DNA of 16,519 nucleotides from Zancudomyces culisetae. Taxonomy: Eukaryota; Kickxellomycota; Harpellomycetes; Harpellales; Legeriomycetaceae. The stretch spans positions 1-16,519 of the forward strand of contig LSSK01000636.1 of NCBI GenBank assembly GCA_001969505.1, in the 5' to 3' direction. Made by a program: the position numbers and the translations under genes. This document shows positions 1-9,547 of this stretch, one piece after another (within the stretch, counting starts at the first letter, position 1; every line of letters starts with the position of its first letter). The notes under the pieces were generated by a model. That model worked only from the letters and a program-made list of their open reading frames with translations, was not told the DNA's origin and searched no databases.

Positions 1-855
1 TTCTCACCCCTAGCTACAAATGTCAAAAGTTTGATAAATGTGACTATAAAGAAAAAGAACAAGTTTAGCAGAAACCACAAAATGTTTTCGACATTTGATA
101 AACAAGAGTTTTTGAAGAGCGAGAGCGGCAATGGCGGCAATGGCGGAAACACTGGGTCAAGCGTTTCATCTACAACAATAAACAATTCACCTACTACCCC
201 GACTACCCCAATTAATGACATACCGAACATACTCCCAATGGATATAGGTGCAGGGGGTAACGAGTCTACTACCAAAAATGACCATACTGCCTCCACTCCA
301 CCTAACAATAGCTCAAATGGTTCTTTTACTGGTGGCAAAAATAATGAAAACGAGAAGCAATCTCCTTCGGGCACTACAGTATTGAATAAAAAACTAATGA
401 TGTTTCAAATTGGAAAGTCATTCTATTATCACCCAGACATCACAAACTCCAACCTTGCTGGAAACAACTCTAATAACAGGATGAATACTAAAGACAATGG
501 CGGTGTTTCAACCACAAGCAATGAGATAGTGGTAAGAAACGAGCATACTTTTAAGCCCAGCTCGCAACCAGGGCTAAATAAACCTGATACTAAAAATGGA
601 AATAATGCGGATAAATCCACCCAGGATACAAAAAACGGCGAGCAAAAGTATTATTTTTCCAACAGCGAATTTTTGAACAAAAAAATCAACAGTTCGCAAA
701 TACTGAACACGTGTTTTTATATTAGCTGCACCGGGGAGGATCAAAACGTGCGTAATAACAACGGAAATGCTCAAACAGAGAAGAAAGATGATAAAGCTGG
801 TGGCAACGAACAAAACCTCGATGGTTGTGGTTTGGTATCTAGTTTTATATTTTAG
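1..855 (+). CDS. 3' part of an unrecognised Asn/Ser/Thr-rich protein (partial)
   Basis: The reading frame is open from the first base of the window to a TAG at 853-855, giving about 284 residues. No in-frame ATG lies before 82-84, so the true start is probably upstream of the window, although the ATG at 82 could serve as a start. The chain is dominated by Asn, Ser, Thr, Gly and Lys, with a short Gly-Asn repeat (GGNGGN, around 126-150) and a Thr-Pro stretch (around 190-210). Denser segments such as MMFQIGKSFYYHPDI (about 397-441) and the hydrophobic C-terminus ending SSFIF may be conserved. I do not recognise a domain and assign no function. It reads like the disordered tail of a larger regulatory protein. 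It converges on EXO70, with about 350 bp between the stops. That the frame is coding is likely from its length and the sharp drop to AT-rich sequence after the stop. Confidence 0.6.
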   Translation, partial: FSPLATNVKSLINVTIKKKNKFSRNHKMFSTFDKQEFLKSESGNGGNGGNTGSSVSSTTINNSPTTPTTPINDIPNILPMDIGAGGNESTTKNDHTASTPPNNSSNGSFTGGKNNENEKQSPSGTTVLNKKLMMFQIGKSFYYHPDITNSNLAGNNSNNRMNTKDNGGVSTTSNEIVVRNEHTFKPSSQPGLNKPDTKNGNNADKSTQDTKNGEQKYYFSNSEFLNKKINSSQILNTCFYISCTGEDQNVRNNNGNAQTEKKDDKAGGNEQNLDGCGLVSSFIF

Positions 856-1206
856 GCTTTGTTAAATGAGTGTGTGTGTGATGTAGTGTGATTGACTTTT
901 TTTTTTGGCTTTCAAACATGATGCCAATTGTCAGGACTGATTTGTTTGCTGATGTATGAATTTGCGGATCCATTATTCGACATTTCAGTCATATAAACTT
1001 GAATTGTGTGCACAGTTAAACACGTGATTTATTTACTACCTCCACTTTTTTTGTATTAAATGATTATATATTTGGGTTTCGGTACATTAATTTATTTATA
1101 ATAAAAAGCAAAAGAGGAAAACAGAGAGGACCAAAGAAAACACAAGCCATATTATTACCACCCACTACATCATCCTCTCCCACATCGATAAAGCGCTCAA
1201 GTACCA
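856..1206. other. Convergent 3' intergenic region
   Basis: This spacer lies between the stop of the partial (+) gene and the stop of EXO70 (-). It holds AT-rich untranslated sequence. AATAAA at 1100-1105 on the + strand and AATAAA on the - strand (TTTATT at 1091-1096) overlap closely and are the best polyadenylation signal candidates for the two genes. No ORF of interest was seen. Confidence 0.5.
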
Positions 1207-3355
1207 TTATTTTCTGGACGAAAAAATCACGTCAATAATTTTTTCAATATCCGAAACAGAATATTTAAGCCTAAACCCGCCCGAACCAAGAACGTCCATA
1301 TTTTTTTCCAGAAATTTAGAGTATTGAGGGATCAAACTCTCGATAGTATCTTGAGTCAGCTTTCCACGCAGGTCTGGATCGGGCAATGAAAATGCGCCAA
1401 TATCGGCACAAAGATCATCAAATGTTCTATTGAACATATCAAGCTTTTCGGCTGGACCCAAGCCCATAGCGGGAAAACTGGCCAGACATGATTTCCAGAT
1501 AGCCATCAGGGCCTTTCGGTTTCTCAGCGTGTTAGCCTCATATTTCGCAATTACCTTGTCACTAAGCATAGAGGACAAACCAGTGGAATACCTGATTGAC
1601 TTGACAATGTAGTGGTAATTGTTGGCTTGGAATGCAAACATTGAAACGGGCTGAATAAATTGCTTGCTCGTCGCCTCCACCATTTGACCAACGCCAGATA
1701 GGTAGTCTTCAATATAGTGACAGAAAATCGATGTTCCATCGTTGGGATTGGCAGCACGCCCACTGGCAGCCTGTTCCTGTGCAGTTTCATTCCAGTGACC
1801 ATCACCCAGTTGAAACATCATTTCTGAAATGTTTGATTTATACTCAACCATATTTTTGATCAGGTCTAGACTTATTACCGCCGGTCTGTAAATCCCACCC
1901 TCCTTTGAGACTGGGGGTTTATTTGAAGGACTGCGTAGTGTACGGATTAGTCCCGAAAATGCCCCATTAATAGGAAGGAACAACTGTTCCAGCATCCGGG
2001 GAATTTCGTTTAGCCCCTTTTTCTTAAACCGCAACAGTCTGTCAAGCCCCGGGTATCCCCGCTTAAGTGCAGACTGCACGTCTATTGCTCGTAGCAAGTT
2101 TGCATACAAGTCAGTCAGCAGGACTTTGCATATACGTTGGGTAGTTCCTGTGTATGCAAGATATGCCGGTTCAAACACTTTTTCAAATGCACGTTCCGAA
2201 ACAGCCGCAGGAATTATTTCGCGGCATTTCAGCTGCTCGGACTGCAACATCTTAAGCAGGTTTTCTGTATACATAAGAAATACATCAGCTGTGCCAGCCT
2301 GTCGCTCCTCGCATTCAGGGATCACAAACTGTGTAAGTGGGTTGACATTTACTGTCCCGCTTACACCCATCGCGCCTCGACCAGCTGCTCGGTCTGCTTC
2401 CTTGATATCCAGTTTATAGAATTCTTTACACATCACATCCAAGCCCGACAAGCATTCAGACAGATGCCTTCCGCGTATTTCTGCATATGTATCCGCAAGC
2501 TTGGCCAAGTAAATTTCATTCCCTTCATCACAAAACTGTTCAGCTAGATTTCTCAACTCTTTACATCTTTCACTTGTGATTGTTGGGATCTCATCAGCCC
2601 TTCGATACCCTGTAGGATCCACCTTCTTGCTACTTTTCTTTATCCACTGATAGAACACCTTTCGCAAGTTATCTAGCCCTATCCCTATCAGATTTTCAAT
2701 CTCCTTCTTACTCTGTATTGCTGATTCCAACCGTAATTTTGATAATTCATCCTTGGCGAGCTTAAGTCGCCCAATAGCCTCCAAATACGGATCTAAATCA
2801 TTCTCATTGCAGCTATAAAAGTTCAAAAAGTTAATTCCTATTAGCACTTGTTGGACTTAATTCGATAATCAGCCAACTTACCCTGTTGTAATTATGCCTG
2901 AATCTTCGCCGCCGACATCATAGTATTTTAGAATATTGTCCAGACTGACAATAGTATCATCCACATCTATTTATTAGTATGTAGGGTTTTAAAATCATGT
3001 TTCTAGTTATGACATGACATGGGTATTATATAAATATATTAGTATAATTTCTAAACATACTGTCATAAAGCACGGTGAGCTTCTTCGTGGATTTGTTTAT
3101 GGGTTCCATTACATTTCCCAGATTTTTAATTCTCAAGTCAAAAACCTTTAGCACCTTGGACTATTTAATTTAGTGTTTAACAACTCTTTTTACATATAAC
3201 GCCTATATGTTTTATTATTTAGGAGGATGAGCAAGACAAAACTTGAGAATTACCGTTTGTAAGGCCATCTCATTTAGCTCGTTAAGCGTCTCCTGCATAA
3301 ACTCAAACTCGTCTTTGTCTTCTGCCAGACCCTCCAATGTATACTTTGTCGACAT
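1207..3355 (-). CDS. EXO70: Exocyst complex component EXO70 (4 exons)
   Basis: Exocyst subunit that tethers secretory vesicles to the plasma membrane; in known members the C-terminal region binds PI(4,5)P2 and Rho GTPases. Splicing deduced on the minus strand: exons 3355-3254, 3160-3061, 2966-2882 and 2812-1207, all introns GT...TAG, in-frame throughout, encoding 630 aa (usual length about 600-650). The N-terminus (residues 1-140) is helical and coiled-coil-like, followed by the family motif ILKYYDVGG and then DLDPYLEAIGRLKLAKDEL. The C-terminal Exo70 helical-bundle domain covers about residues 250-625. It contains the typical FNRTFDDLCADIG, LPDPDLRGKL and IPQYSKFLEKN motifs and ends in YSVSDIEKIIDVIF, matching the family's terminal helix. 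The start is chosen because it joins cleanly to the exons and has AAA before the ATG. The gene is divergent from the RING gene and complete. The family call is secure; exact splice sites rest on frame and motif continuity. Confidence 0.93.
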
Positions 3356-4990
3356 TTTTTTCCCGCTCGTTTCGAAGAGGTTTAATAGTATCTTTTACAA
3401 ATCTATCAGAGCAAAATGTTGGATATATTGAATGAAATACATTCATCTCGAAATTATAGCTTTTGCAAAGTTATTTTCGGAGTGTTGATATTTCTGTGCT
3501 AATTTTTGAGATTTGGTTCAATGATGGGGCTGGATGAGATTCTGGTTGGTTGTAGAAGCAAAAACAAATGATATCCAGGAAATAACAGACACTCCGCCCT
3601 GATTTGTTGGAAACTTATAAATATTTACTCTTAGAATTTTCAGCAAATATGCTCAAACCCTTACTTTGGCCTGCAAAACTGAGTGTAGGTTACCAGGGGG
3701 AAGGTTGGGTTCAGAAATTAGTATTTACTACTGAGTGGAAATTCCCCGCTATTGAAGTGAAGTGATATTTTACGGTTTTGGATAGGGACCATTCAACTAT
3801 TCCTGCACTTCAAATTGACAAAAATCTAGATATGATTGAAAGTAATGGTGGATCTGAACCTGAACAATAACATGTTTAAAGTGTTTTATATATTCACCAA
3901 GATACACTGAAAGAGGAACATGATATACTTTTATCAAATGTGCTATAGTTGAAACCTAAACAAATTATAGCAAACTACATGATAAGTAGAACAAAGGTGT
4001 GGTTGGTTGAGAAAGGTGAACAGTTAACTGGTCAACAAATATACCACCGTGGTTGAGTTTGTTGCACCTAATTATGAGTTACTAGCAACTAAAGTGAGTT
4101 GTTCAAATTGTTTAGTTAGCTCGATTTTCTAGGTTTAACAGAATTTATCTAGCGTTAACCAGTACAAGGTTCAGGCTAGTAGCTAGCATTTTGGGTGTGC
4201 TCACAATTTCAGCTTGATAGATACCATTTTGCTAAACTGTTGACCATGATGCCTTAGAGTAATTAGTAGGCTTAGGATAGTGAACATGATCAATGGCTAT
4301 AGAGTTAGTTAGTGTTGGTGTTGGTGTTGGTGTTGGTGTCTGGGCTAATTTGATGAGGTGACAAAAAATAGGTGAATCAATATTAGTTGAGAGTTGAGTG
4401 GATGTTGTAGTGTTTATTTGACTTGCTAATATCAGAATTGGTCTGATTTTTATTTTAGTTGTTGTTTTAACCAGTTTATGAAAAGAAGGGTGAAGATACC
4501 ATTGAAACTCATTTGTTGCATATTCAAACGTATTACCACACGCAGGTTTGCAATAAGATAAGAAAAACGAACTAGACTAAGGTTATAAATAAATGGGTGC
4601 GATGGTAGAATGGTTTGGCATTTGGTTTCCAAGAAGTTGAATCGAGAATATTTGGCTGTTTTCCATTATTCTTTATTCCCAACGATTTTTAATGCTTTGC
4701 CAAGTTCAAGTCTCGTGGGTAAAGCTTGATTGCTAATAAGCATCTATTGGACATCAAATTCCCATAGAAAGAAACAATTACCGAAAAATGTAAAGAAAAA
4801 ATCTACCTACAAAACTAAGCAAAGTCACAGTCACAGACTTAAAACCAAAGGTAAAACATAACAATAAAAGTGGGGTTCAGGAATGATATATTCTCGACTA
4901 GCGCAAGCATAGATTCAGATTTTCCACAAAAAAAAGACGAAAAGATAGCAAGAATAAATAGAGTAAATAATAGGGAAAAGAGATAAAAGA
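3356..4990. other. Long divergent intergenic region, EXO70 / RING gene
   Basis: About 1.6 kb separates the EXO70 start (-) from the RING gene start (+). No convincing coding exon was found on either strand; a 60-codon minus-strand frame at 4632-4450 has no recognisable content. The section around 3980-4340 is richer in GTT/GGT and TAG words than its surroundings and holds the GTTGGT repeat at 4313-4339. The last 80 bases before 4991 are purine-rich, as expected of a 5' leader. No clear TATA box was identified for either gene. Confidence 0.5.
4313..4339 (+). repeat. GTTGGT hexamer microsatellite, about 4.3 copies
   Basis: A perfect short tandem array of unit GTTGGT lies in the noncoding spacer between EXO70 and the RING gene. 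No function is visible; replication slippage is the simplest origin. Confidence 0.9.
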
Positions 4991-6538
4991 ATGCATAGAG
5001 GCAAACCAGTAAAGTATGATAGGGAAAATGCACTGACGCCTGAGCAAAAGCTTGAACTGGAGCAGATCCGGGGACCTCTTCTGGACAATGAAGGAGTCCG
5101 TTTTGAGGTTCCGACATTGAACAATCCGGAAGCATATAAGGCTTGTATAATATGCGGCTCGGCTTTCAGCTCGAACCATTCATTTCCACTTTTCGGCTCT
5201 AGTAAAGCAAATGGCAAAAAAAAAGCAAAAACGAATTGTAAGAACTGTGGGCAGGTTGTTTGTAGCGAATGCTCAAATAACCGATGGTACATACCGAAAT
5301 TTGGTTTTAAAGAGCCAGTAAATACGTGTAATTGTTGCGATTATTATTTGAAGATTTCGGTGTCTAATGAAGAGGAATTGGAGAGGTATAGCAATAAGGA
5401 GTTGATTAGGTATTTGAAAAAGTACGGGATGTTTAGTGGTAGCAGAAGGTTTGTGCTTGATCGAGGGGATATGATAAAGTTTATTCGAGAAACTGTGCCA
5501 ACAAATAGAAATGAAAGATATTATAGGAGTCAGGTACCGAAACCACAAGAGATAAAAAGCAGAGAATTTGGAAGTAACGGGATTAGTCGGACTGGTAGTA
5601 ATGATGTTCAGAATAGTGGCGGTAGCGTGACGGGATTCGATTTCAACGAATTTGGCAGACGAATAGAAGAAGAGGCAGGTAATTTTGGCAAACGAATTGA
5701 GGTAGAAGCAAGCAACTTTGGGAATGCGATTGAGAATATGGCGATGGGGATTGGCGACAGGATAGAGAAGTTTTTTGGGGGAGGAAATTCAGAAAACAGT
5801 AATGCTGGCTCTGGGAATGGTAGAAGAGGCGGATCGGCAAATAGAGGAAGCCAGCAAAACAGCAATAATTCTAACCATAACTACAACTATAATTACAATC
5901 ACAACTACAATCACGGTGGTGGCAATAACGGTAGTAGTAGCAGTAATATTTCATCAAATTTGCAAAGGGAGGAGGTGCGACAACAACAACAACAACAACA
6001 ACAACGGCAAAGGCAAGAGAATATACAGCAAAGACGACCACAAAATTGGGATGAAGAAGAAGTGATAACAGTACAGGATATAATTAGAAACAAAATAGCA
6101 ATAGAAACACTGTCATCAAAGACAATCAAAAAGATATTAGAAAAAAACAAAGTGGATTGCAGTTTGGTTTTGGAGCGCAAGGAGTTAATAGACAAACTAC
6201 TGATGTTGGTGAATAGCAAACAAAAACCTGAGAAGAAAAGAAAAGAAAAAGAACGAGAAGATGGAAACATAAATGGAAAAGGCGAAAAAAGTGGAAAGGA
6301 AGAAAGTGAGACAAGAGTGAATGACAATGATAATGATGACGATGATGATGATGATGAGATGGAAGACAAGGATTTATGTAAGATTTGTTTGGATAGGCCA
6401 ACAGATTGTGTATTTTTAAACTGTGGGCATTTGTGTTGCTGTGTAGAATGTGCGGAATTGATAGTTAAGGGAGAGCGAAAGGAGTGTCCAATATGTCGAG
6501 AATACATAAGCCGAACAGTTCATGTATTTAGAGCATAA
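4991..6538 (+). CDS. FYVE-like / RING-HC E3 ubiquitin ligase, RNF34/RFFL type
   Basis: Intronless, 515 aa. Residues 52-116 hold eight spaced Cys (C52/C55, C83/C86, C91/C94, C113/C116) forming a FYVE-like zinc finger. The R(R/K)HHCR lipid-binding motif of true FYVE domains is replaced by KTNCKNCG, as in the divergent FYVE-like domains of animal CARP proteins (RNF34, RFFL). SAP-like helical pairs follow at about 134-165 and 373-408. The C-terminus is a complete C3HC4 RING (C463, C466, C478, H480, C484, C487, C499, C502) ending RTVHVFRA, very close to the VHVFRS ending of RNF34/RFFL. Such proteins transfer ubiquitin from an E2 to substrates, often at endosomal or plasma membranes. Between the ends lie four 11-residue amphipathic repeats (220-263), an Asn/Tyr/His tract, Q8 (331-338) and a run of Asp (about 449-455). 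The start at 4991 has A at -3 and lies upstream of all domains. It converges on ATG7 with 92 bp between stops. Substrates cannot be inferred. Confidence 0.9.
   Translation: MHRGKPVKYDRENALTPEQKLELEQIRGPLLDNEGVRFEVPTLNNPEAYKACIICGSAFSSNHSFPLFGSSKANGKKKAKTNCKNCGQVVCSECSNNRWYIPKFGFKEPVNTCNCCDYYLKISVSNEEELERYSNKELIRYLKKYGMFSGSRRFVLDRGDMIKFIRETVPTNRNERYYRSQVPKPQEIKSREFGSNGISRTGSNDVQNSGGSVTGFDFNEFGRRIEEEAGNFGKRIEVEASNFGNAIENMAMGIGDRIEKFFGGGNSENSNAGSGNGRRGGSANRGSQQNSNNSNHNYNYNYNHNYNHGGGNNGSSSSNISSNLQREEVRQQQQQQQQRQRQENIQQRRPQNWDEEEVITVQDIIRNKIAIETLSSKTIKKILEKNKVDCSLVLERKELIDKLLMLVNSKQKPEKKRKEKEREDGNINGKGEKSGKEESETRVNDNDNDDDDDDDEMEDKDLCKICLDRPTDCVFLNCGHLCCCVECAELIVKGERKECPICREYISRTVHVFRA
5648..5779 (+). 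repeat. Four diverged 33-nt repeats coding an 11-residue amphipathic unit
   Basis: Within the RING protein, residues 220-230, 231-241, 242-252 and 253-263 align without gaps: EFGRRIEEEAG, NFGKRIEVEAS, NFGNAIENMAM and GIGDRIEKFFG. Positions 2 (F/I), 3 (G) and 6 (I) are constant or nearly so, and charged residues fill the rest. An 11-residue period is typical of amphipathic helices that lie on membranes or lipid surfaces (synuclein, perilipin, some LEA proteins). Membrane binding here is inference. Confidence 0.8.
5981..6004 (+). repeat. (CAA)8 coding microsatellite, polyglutamine
   Basis: Eight uninterrupted CAA codons encode Gln residues 331-338 of the RING protein, followed by further Gln/Arg-rich sequence. 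It is a likely length-polymorphic site between strains. Confidence 0.9.
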
Positions 6539-6630
6539 GTAAATATACATTCCAGTGTTATTGCAACTGTAATATATATTTATAACGTTTTTTTTATATA
6601 TAAAAAAGAAGAAAGAAAAAGGGATACAAA
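6539..6630. other. 92-bp convergent gap between RING gene and ATG7 stops
   Basis: The stops of the RING gene (+) and ATG7 (-) are only 92 bp apart. The gap is very AT-rich. The nearest canonical + strand AATAAA, at 6634-6639, already lies inside the ATG7 coding end, so the two 3' ends probably overlap as antisense transcripts. Confidence 0.6.
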
Positions 6631-9547
6631 TTAAATAAACACCAAATCGTCGTCATCGTTCTCGTTGGTACCATTATTGGAGCCGATGTTTTCCTGGCCT
6701 TCATCGCCATCTGAGCCAAAGGAATCGTCACTAAACGCAAGCGATTTGTGTAGCTCAGAAAGGCCAGTCAAATCTTCTAGGTACGAGCTGTCATTAAAAG
6801 CATTTAGCAGAAAATCTGTTCTGAATTCAGAGTATGCAGAGGTAATTGTGGCCGAACAAGCCGTACATTTATCATATGAAGGACCAGAAATCGAGAGCAG
6901 CTCAAACCCACCCAAAAAGCCTCTAATTTGGTGAGGGGGATATTTGCCAAATTGGAATCGGTAATCAGACTCATCACTCTCGCTAGAATCACTGGCACCC
7001 TTGTTTTTAGCGTTTATGGCTCGTTGTTTAGGTGTGCTGTGTACAGAATCTGGGTGCTGGAGTACAGAAACCATCAATTCTACTGCAAAGCCAGCAGCAA
7101 TTGGAGCTAGTCCTGGTCGGGTAACCGTACATTGCTGATCCAGCGTTCTATCGCTTACCGAGTCAGTTGGTGCAACTACATCATTGCAGAAATAGCAACC
7201 AAGTTTAGCATTATCCCCTCCCTCTTGTTCGCTGTTTTCACCAACAGCTTTGTCTACACCGTGCCGCAGCACCACAAACCCATCAAACCCGAGTGCCGAA
7301 CATATTACTAGCTTTTTGTGTACAGCACTCACCACAGCCGGCAACCATCGGCTCTCGCGACTATCTGTCAACAGGAACACCACATCATGGCTTTGTACAA
7401 GTTCATCTAACTTCTCTATGGCATCCAAAACAGCCTGCTGTTCTTTTTCACTTGAGGAAATTGGATGGCCTGGCATTGGAATTTCCAGCTGAACCCCCTG
7501 TGCCTCCTACAAAAAAAAAGCAATCCAATAGCAATTATTAATACACGATTAGTTTTCCACTCAATTTTTCTTTCATACAATTAAATAGTAGGTGTGATCA
7601 ATTAATAATTTTCTTACTATTCCTGGGTATATTTTCTTTATATTTTCAGCTGCGCAGATCGCTTTGGGTTTACCAACATCCTCAAAGTTGAACAAAGGCT
7701 GTCGTGGTGGATTGGAGTATGAAATTGTTCCGTTGTCTACTAACGTGATTTTCTTGACTCCCCATGCCTAAAATATGTACCATTTTCTCATTTTTATAAT
7801 GTTCGTTTGATAAGTAGTCATACCCCTGCGTATATACTTAATATGTGATTTTTACCAGCAAGGATCGGGAAACATAACATCCCAACGTTCCTGACCCAAC
7901 AAGCAAGCATTTGCTATTCGCTATAAGCTCCAAATCCAGTTTTGGTGCTACCCGCCACTTCATTAACTGAAGATTCAAGTTCAGCGATGTTTCTGCAATT
8001 CTATTTTATATTTCGTTTGTTTCAGTATCCGAAAGCATGTGTCGATGTGCATATGCTCATATCAATCACTTACTTTTCAGTACTCATAGTTGATGATAAA
8101 TCCGCCATTTTGGGCTGTAGTTTCCCTTGGATATTCCTTTCCCAGCCCACACTTTTATACTCTTTCAAGCCTATTTCCATTATTATTTTTTTTTTACATT
8201 GGATTTAACTCGCCTGTTAGTGGAAAGACTATGTAGAGTAAAAAAAAATCTGTGTAACTAATCGGACTTACCAACTTCATTAACATTACTATCAACTGTA
8301 ACCACCAAACTTTGATAGTTTTCTGTATACTTATAATCCCTAAAGCTAAGAATCTCAATTCCCCCCTCCTCGCCTCCCTTTCGATGCCATCGTCTTAACC
8401 ACACCATTATATTTCTTAACATCCATCCCATTTTTTCCCTATTTCCCGTTGGATCAATGAACCCAACCATTACCTTTTCAATACTGGGGTCCTGCTCCAT
8501 ATCTTCCCATTCTACCAAATTTCCTATTTTCCACACTGCTTCATTACCACTACCATCTTCAATATTGATTTGCCCGCTTCTGCCTTCTTGTGTCGACCCT
8601 ATCTCGTTTTTTCCCTTTCTTCTACCGATACAAAAGATTTCCGTTTGTCCATCTTTCCTTTCGGTATGCCTTTTATATTCCTGGCATAGCTCGATCATCT
8701 ATATCATCATTTTACACACAGGCTTAATAATTTCATGAAAGTAGTAACGTGGTACTCTGTTAACACAGAATACTAATACTGGTTTATAAAAGCAATCACC
8801 AATCTATATAATAATAAGTAAGAGCGTACCTCTTTTTCTCCATATTTATCCACCGCTAGCTCCAACTTGCTATAAAGGTCAGCATTATCACCATTTGATA
8901 GACCTTTGGATTGCACCTTTTCCACAATACTGGGATATCCTAGCCAGTAATAGAATTTATATTTTTTCAAGTCTGCAAATGTAGTGGCGATAAACCTAAA
9001 CAGCAGGCTGGGATCTTTGGTGGCTCGTCCGCTTTCGATATCTTGCTGAATCTAGTTCAGTTGTTAGCAATTTATAATCAATATATCTTCTCTCTCCCTC
9101 CATTACTCCTGCATTTCGCATTTATGTTATTTTTAAAATAAAATAAAACTAATTTACCTGTTTCGTGTACTCTTTCATCAAATTGTTTCTGTCGAGTTTA
9201 AGAAACTCTTCGATTGTGTTAGTATTGTATAAATCTCCACAGATACACTGCCAACCCTGTGCTTTTTTATCTCGACTAGTAGCCGAATCTGAATGGAATT
9301 CCTGCAAACTTACAGTTGCTGGTGCCTCGTAAATGTTATACTGATCTTTATTTGTACTGGAGGTTGAGGTTGCAGCTGTCGGTTTAAGTACCGCTTTTAA
9401 TCTTTTGTATCTCCCACCTTCATACCAGCCCTTGATTTCAACTTTTTGTGAGTCCAGTTTGGCATCGTATAGCTTAAAGCTCATTAGCTCGGTCCAAAAC
9501 TGAGGCGTAATTGTGGTTTTTATGGGTTCAAATTGAATAGTGTTCAT
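6631..9547 (-). CDS. ATG7: Autophagy E1-like activating enzyme ATG7 (7 exons)
   Basis: ATG7 adenylates the C-terminal Gly of ATG8 and ATG12, forms a thioester and passes them to ATG3 and ATG10. Deduced minus-strand exons: 9547-9158, 9051-8830, 8698-8272, 8170-8074, 8000-7856, 7767-7618, 7506-6631; all six introns end in TAG; 768 aa. The N-terminal domain (about 1-300) has [12 protein letters not shown] (155-166) and GWMLRN (295-300). Then come [17 protein letters not shown] and the nucleotide-binding GSGTLG (414-419, usually GAGTLG). [12 protein letters not shown] and [10 protein letters not shown] follow, with D438 and R449 at the adenylation site. The catalytic Cys is C603 in [12 protein letters not shown]. 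CxxC pairs 581/584 and 691/694 fit the structural zinc site. The C-terminal tail is acidic and ends DDDDLVFI. The chain is longer than usual (about 600-700 aa) because of hydrophilic inserts near residues 85-110 and 215-275. Start choice: N-terminal family motif EFW-like QFWTEL nearby and A at -3. The cytosolic role is inferred from the family. Confidence 0.95.

Noticed and set aside
3640-4480. Slightly different word composition suggesting a decayed mobile element
   Set aside because: No terminal repeats, no reverse transcriptase or transposase motifs in any frame and no duplicated flanks were found.
4450-4632. 60-codon minus-strand ORF in the EXO70/RING spacer
   Set aside because: Short, no domain and no neighbouring exons; expected by chance in 1.6 kb of AT-rich DNA.
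4590-4660. tRNA-like A-box (TGGTAGAATGGT) followed by a weak B-box-like GTTGAATCG
   Set aside because: No acceptor stem complementarity, no proper D-arm pairing and no 7-base anticodon loop with a 5-bp stem could be formed. It is probably chance; a covariance-model scan would settle it.
5911-6507. 198-codon minus-strand frame opposite the RING gene
   Set aside because: Ser/Leu/Cys-rich antisense shadow of the Asp/Gln/Lys-rich coding strand; the RING domain on the plus strand is unambiguous.
9149-9547. B-box-like GGTTCAAATT near 9524
   Set aside because: It lies inside the first exon of ATG7 (conserved N-terminal coding sequence) with no tRNA fold around it.
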